Translations under genes and position numbers: made by a program
Source of the DNA: Jeotgalibacillus proteolyticus
GTDB lineage: Bacteria; Bacillota; Bacilli; Bacillales; Jeotgalibacillaceae
NCBI RefSeq assembly: GCF_002926065.1
Contig: NZ_PREZ01000001.1
Span: 62,001 to 126,000 of the forward strand
DNA: 64,000 nt
Direction of reading: 5' to 3'
The notes under the pieces: model-generated
Seen by the model: the letters and a program-made list of their open reading frames with translations, nothing else
Told to the model about the DNA's origin: nothing
The model's database searches: none
In this document: piece after piece, positions 63,455 to 64,000 of the stretch
Layout of the letters: every line of letters begins with the position of its first letter
Numbering within the stretch: position 1 is the stretch's first letter

Positions 63455-63592
63455 TTATAAGACCCCTCCCCTTCTTGATTTTTGCTGAGAAATCTTATAA
63501 ACTGGAAGTAAGTTATTTTTGAATTGTTCGACCTTCTGAGACTCGTTGTTGCTGCAACGGGTCTTTAACTTATCCATCCACGTACTTTCCAT
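63455..63592 (-). CDS. small early phage protein
   Basis: A 45-residue basic protein, MESTWMDKLKTRCSNNE onward, ending SRRGGVL. GGAAGGGGCTTAAC precedes the ATG. It overlaps the regulator gene by 28 nt. Confidence 0.5.
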   Translation of the reverse strand: MESTWMDKLKTRCSNNESQKVEQFKNNLLPVYKISQQKSRRGGVL

Positions 63593-64000
63593 GTTAAGCC
63601 CCTTCCTTTTGTCACCTTTTTCAATGACAAATTATAGTCAGTGGCTATTTTCATTTTTAAATTTGCAACTGCCACCTCTACATCTGATAACTCTTCCAAT
63701 GTAATTTTGGCTTTGTCCCGATCATCGTTCGTTATATATTCAGGAGGTTTTAGAAAGCATGTGTCACTAAGATTCTGAATCAATTCAAGTGCTTCTCTGA
63801 CAACCAATTGTTCCAAAGCTAACAAATCTGATCTAAGACCTTTTCCTCCTAAAACCACCGGAGTTACTCCATCAGAGAACTGATGAAGCAGCTGCATTGA
63901 CAAGGCTGGATCATCAAAGGTATATAACAAATCTTCTGCAACATTTTTAGTGATCGGAGTTTTTCCAGTCTCCATTTGAGAAATATAACTGCGATCCACA
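63565..64000 (-). CDS. XRE-family regulator, 5' part outside window
   Basis: The visible 145 codons begin inside a helix-turn-helix, DRSYISQMETGKTPITKN, as in phage Cro/CI-type or XRE regulators. A helical region with LEELSDVEVAVANLKMKI follows. It is the most upstream early gene seen and probably controls the early operon; the N-terminus is cut. Confidence 0.75.
   Translation of the reverse strand, partial: VDRSYISQMETGKTPITKNVAEDLLYTFDDPALSMQLLHQFSDGVTPVVLGGKGLRSDLLALEQLVVREALELIQNLSDTCFLKPPEYITNDDRDKAKITLEELSDVEVAVANLKMKIATDYNLSLKKVTKGRGLTWKVRGWIS

Overview
The window is from a low-GC Gram-positive bacterium of the Bacillaceae. This rests on strong AGGAGG-type ribosome binding sites, frequent TTG and GTG starts, sigma-B-type and CcpA/LexA-type sites, homologues of Spo0M, YkqA and YdjO, a queCDE operon behind a preQ1-I riboswitch, and the Bacillus-like order parE-parC-alsT. 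No rRNA, tRNA or CRISPR array was seen. The species cannot be named from the sequence alone.

Positions 1 to about 30,200 are ordinary chromosome. In order: the 5' part of a GAF-GAF-PAS-GGDEF-EAL c-di-GMP signalling protein; a YvsG/YdjM-like membrane protein, a half-length Spo0M-like protein and a GNAT acetyltransferase; a small membrane protein; an LCP cell-wall ligase and msrA; the queuosine precursor operon queC-queD-queE; a cluster of stress genes (YdjO-like, YtxH-like, an acidic peptide, a GSP39-like dehydrogenase) with two divergent sigma-B-like promoters; a PAP2 phosphatase; hom-thrC-thrB with a near-consensus sigma-A promoter; a C39-like peptidase; a DUF1499 protein coupled to a flavin oxidoreductase; proC-proB-proA with an upstream cre-like site; the tandem GGCT protein YkqA; a secreted SGNH hydrolase; an ASCH protein; an AGCS symporter; and topoisomerase IV (parE, parC) with a LexA-like box.

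From about 30,200-30,600 to the right edge lies a siphovirus prophage, read mostly right to left on the minus strand and cut off by the window. Early genes are at the right: an XRE-type regulator, several very small ORFs, a DnaD-like replisome organiser, a DnaB-like helicase and unknown early proteins. Next come an orphan DNA methyltransferase behind a LexA box, an XtrA-like protein, an ArpU-type late regulator and a catalytic-domain-only tyrosine recombinase. Then follow HNH, P27 small terminase, large terminase, portal, prohead protease, HK97 capsid, connectors, tail tube, tail chaperones with a clear -1 frameshift site, tape measure, distal tail protein and a 1920-residue tail spike. Lysis genes (holin-like proteins and amidase) end the late operon. 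The integrase expected at a prophage edge is not in the window, nor is the second attachment site.

The least explained parts are accessory cargo genes carried by the prophage. They are a two-gene plus-strand cassette whose second protein has an RNxxxH (HEPN-like) motif (32,287-33,725), a lone plus-strand gene wedged between tail spike and distal tail genes (42,190-42,816), a four-helix membrane protein between the late regulator and packaging genes (54,951-55,613), and an SOS-boxed pair at 31,570-32,147. The first two are candidate host-benefit or phage-exclusion genes; this is inference from orientation, position and motif.
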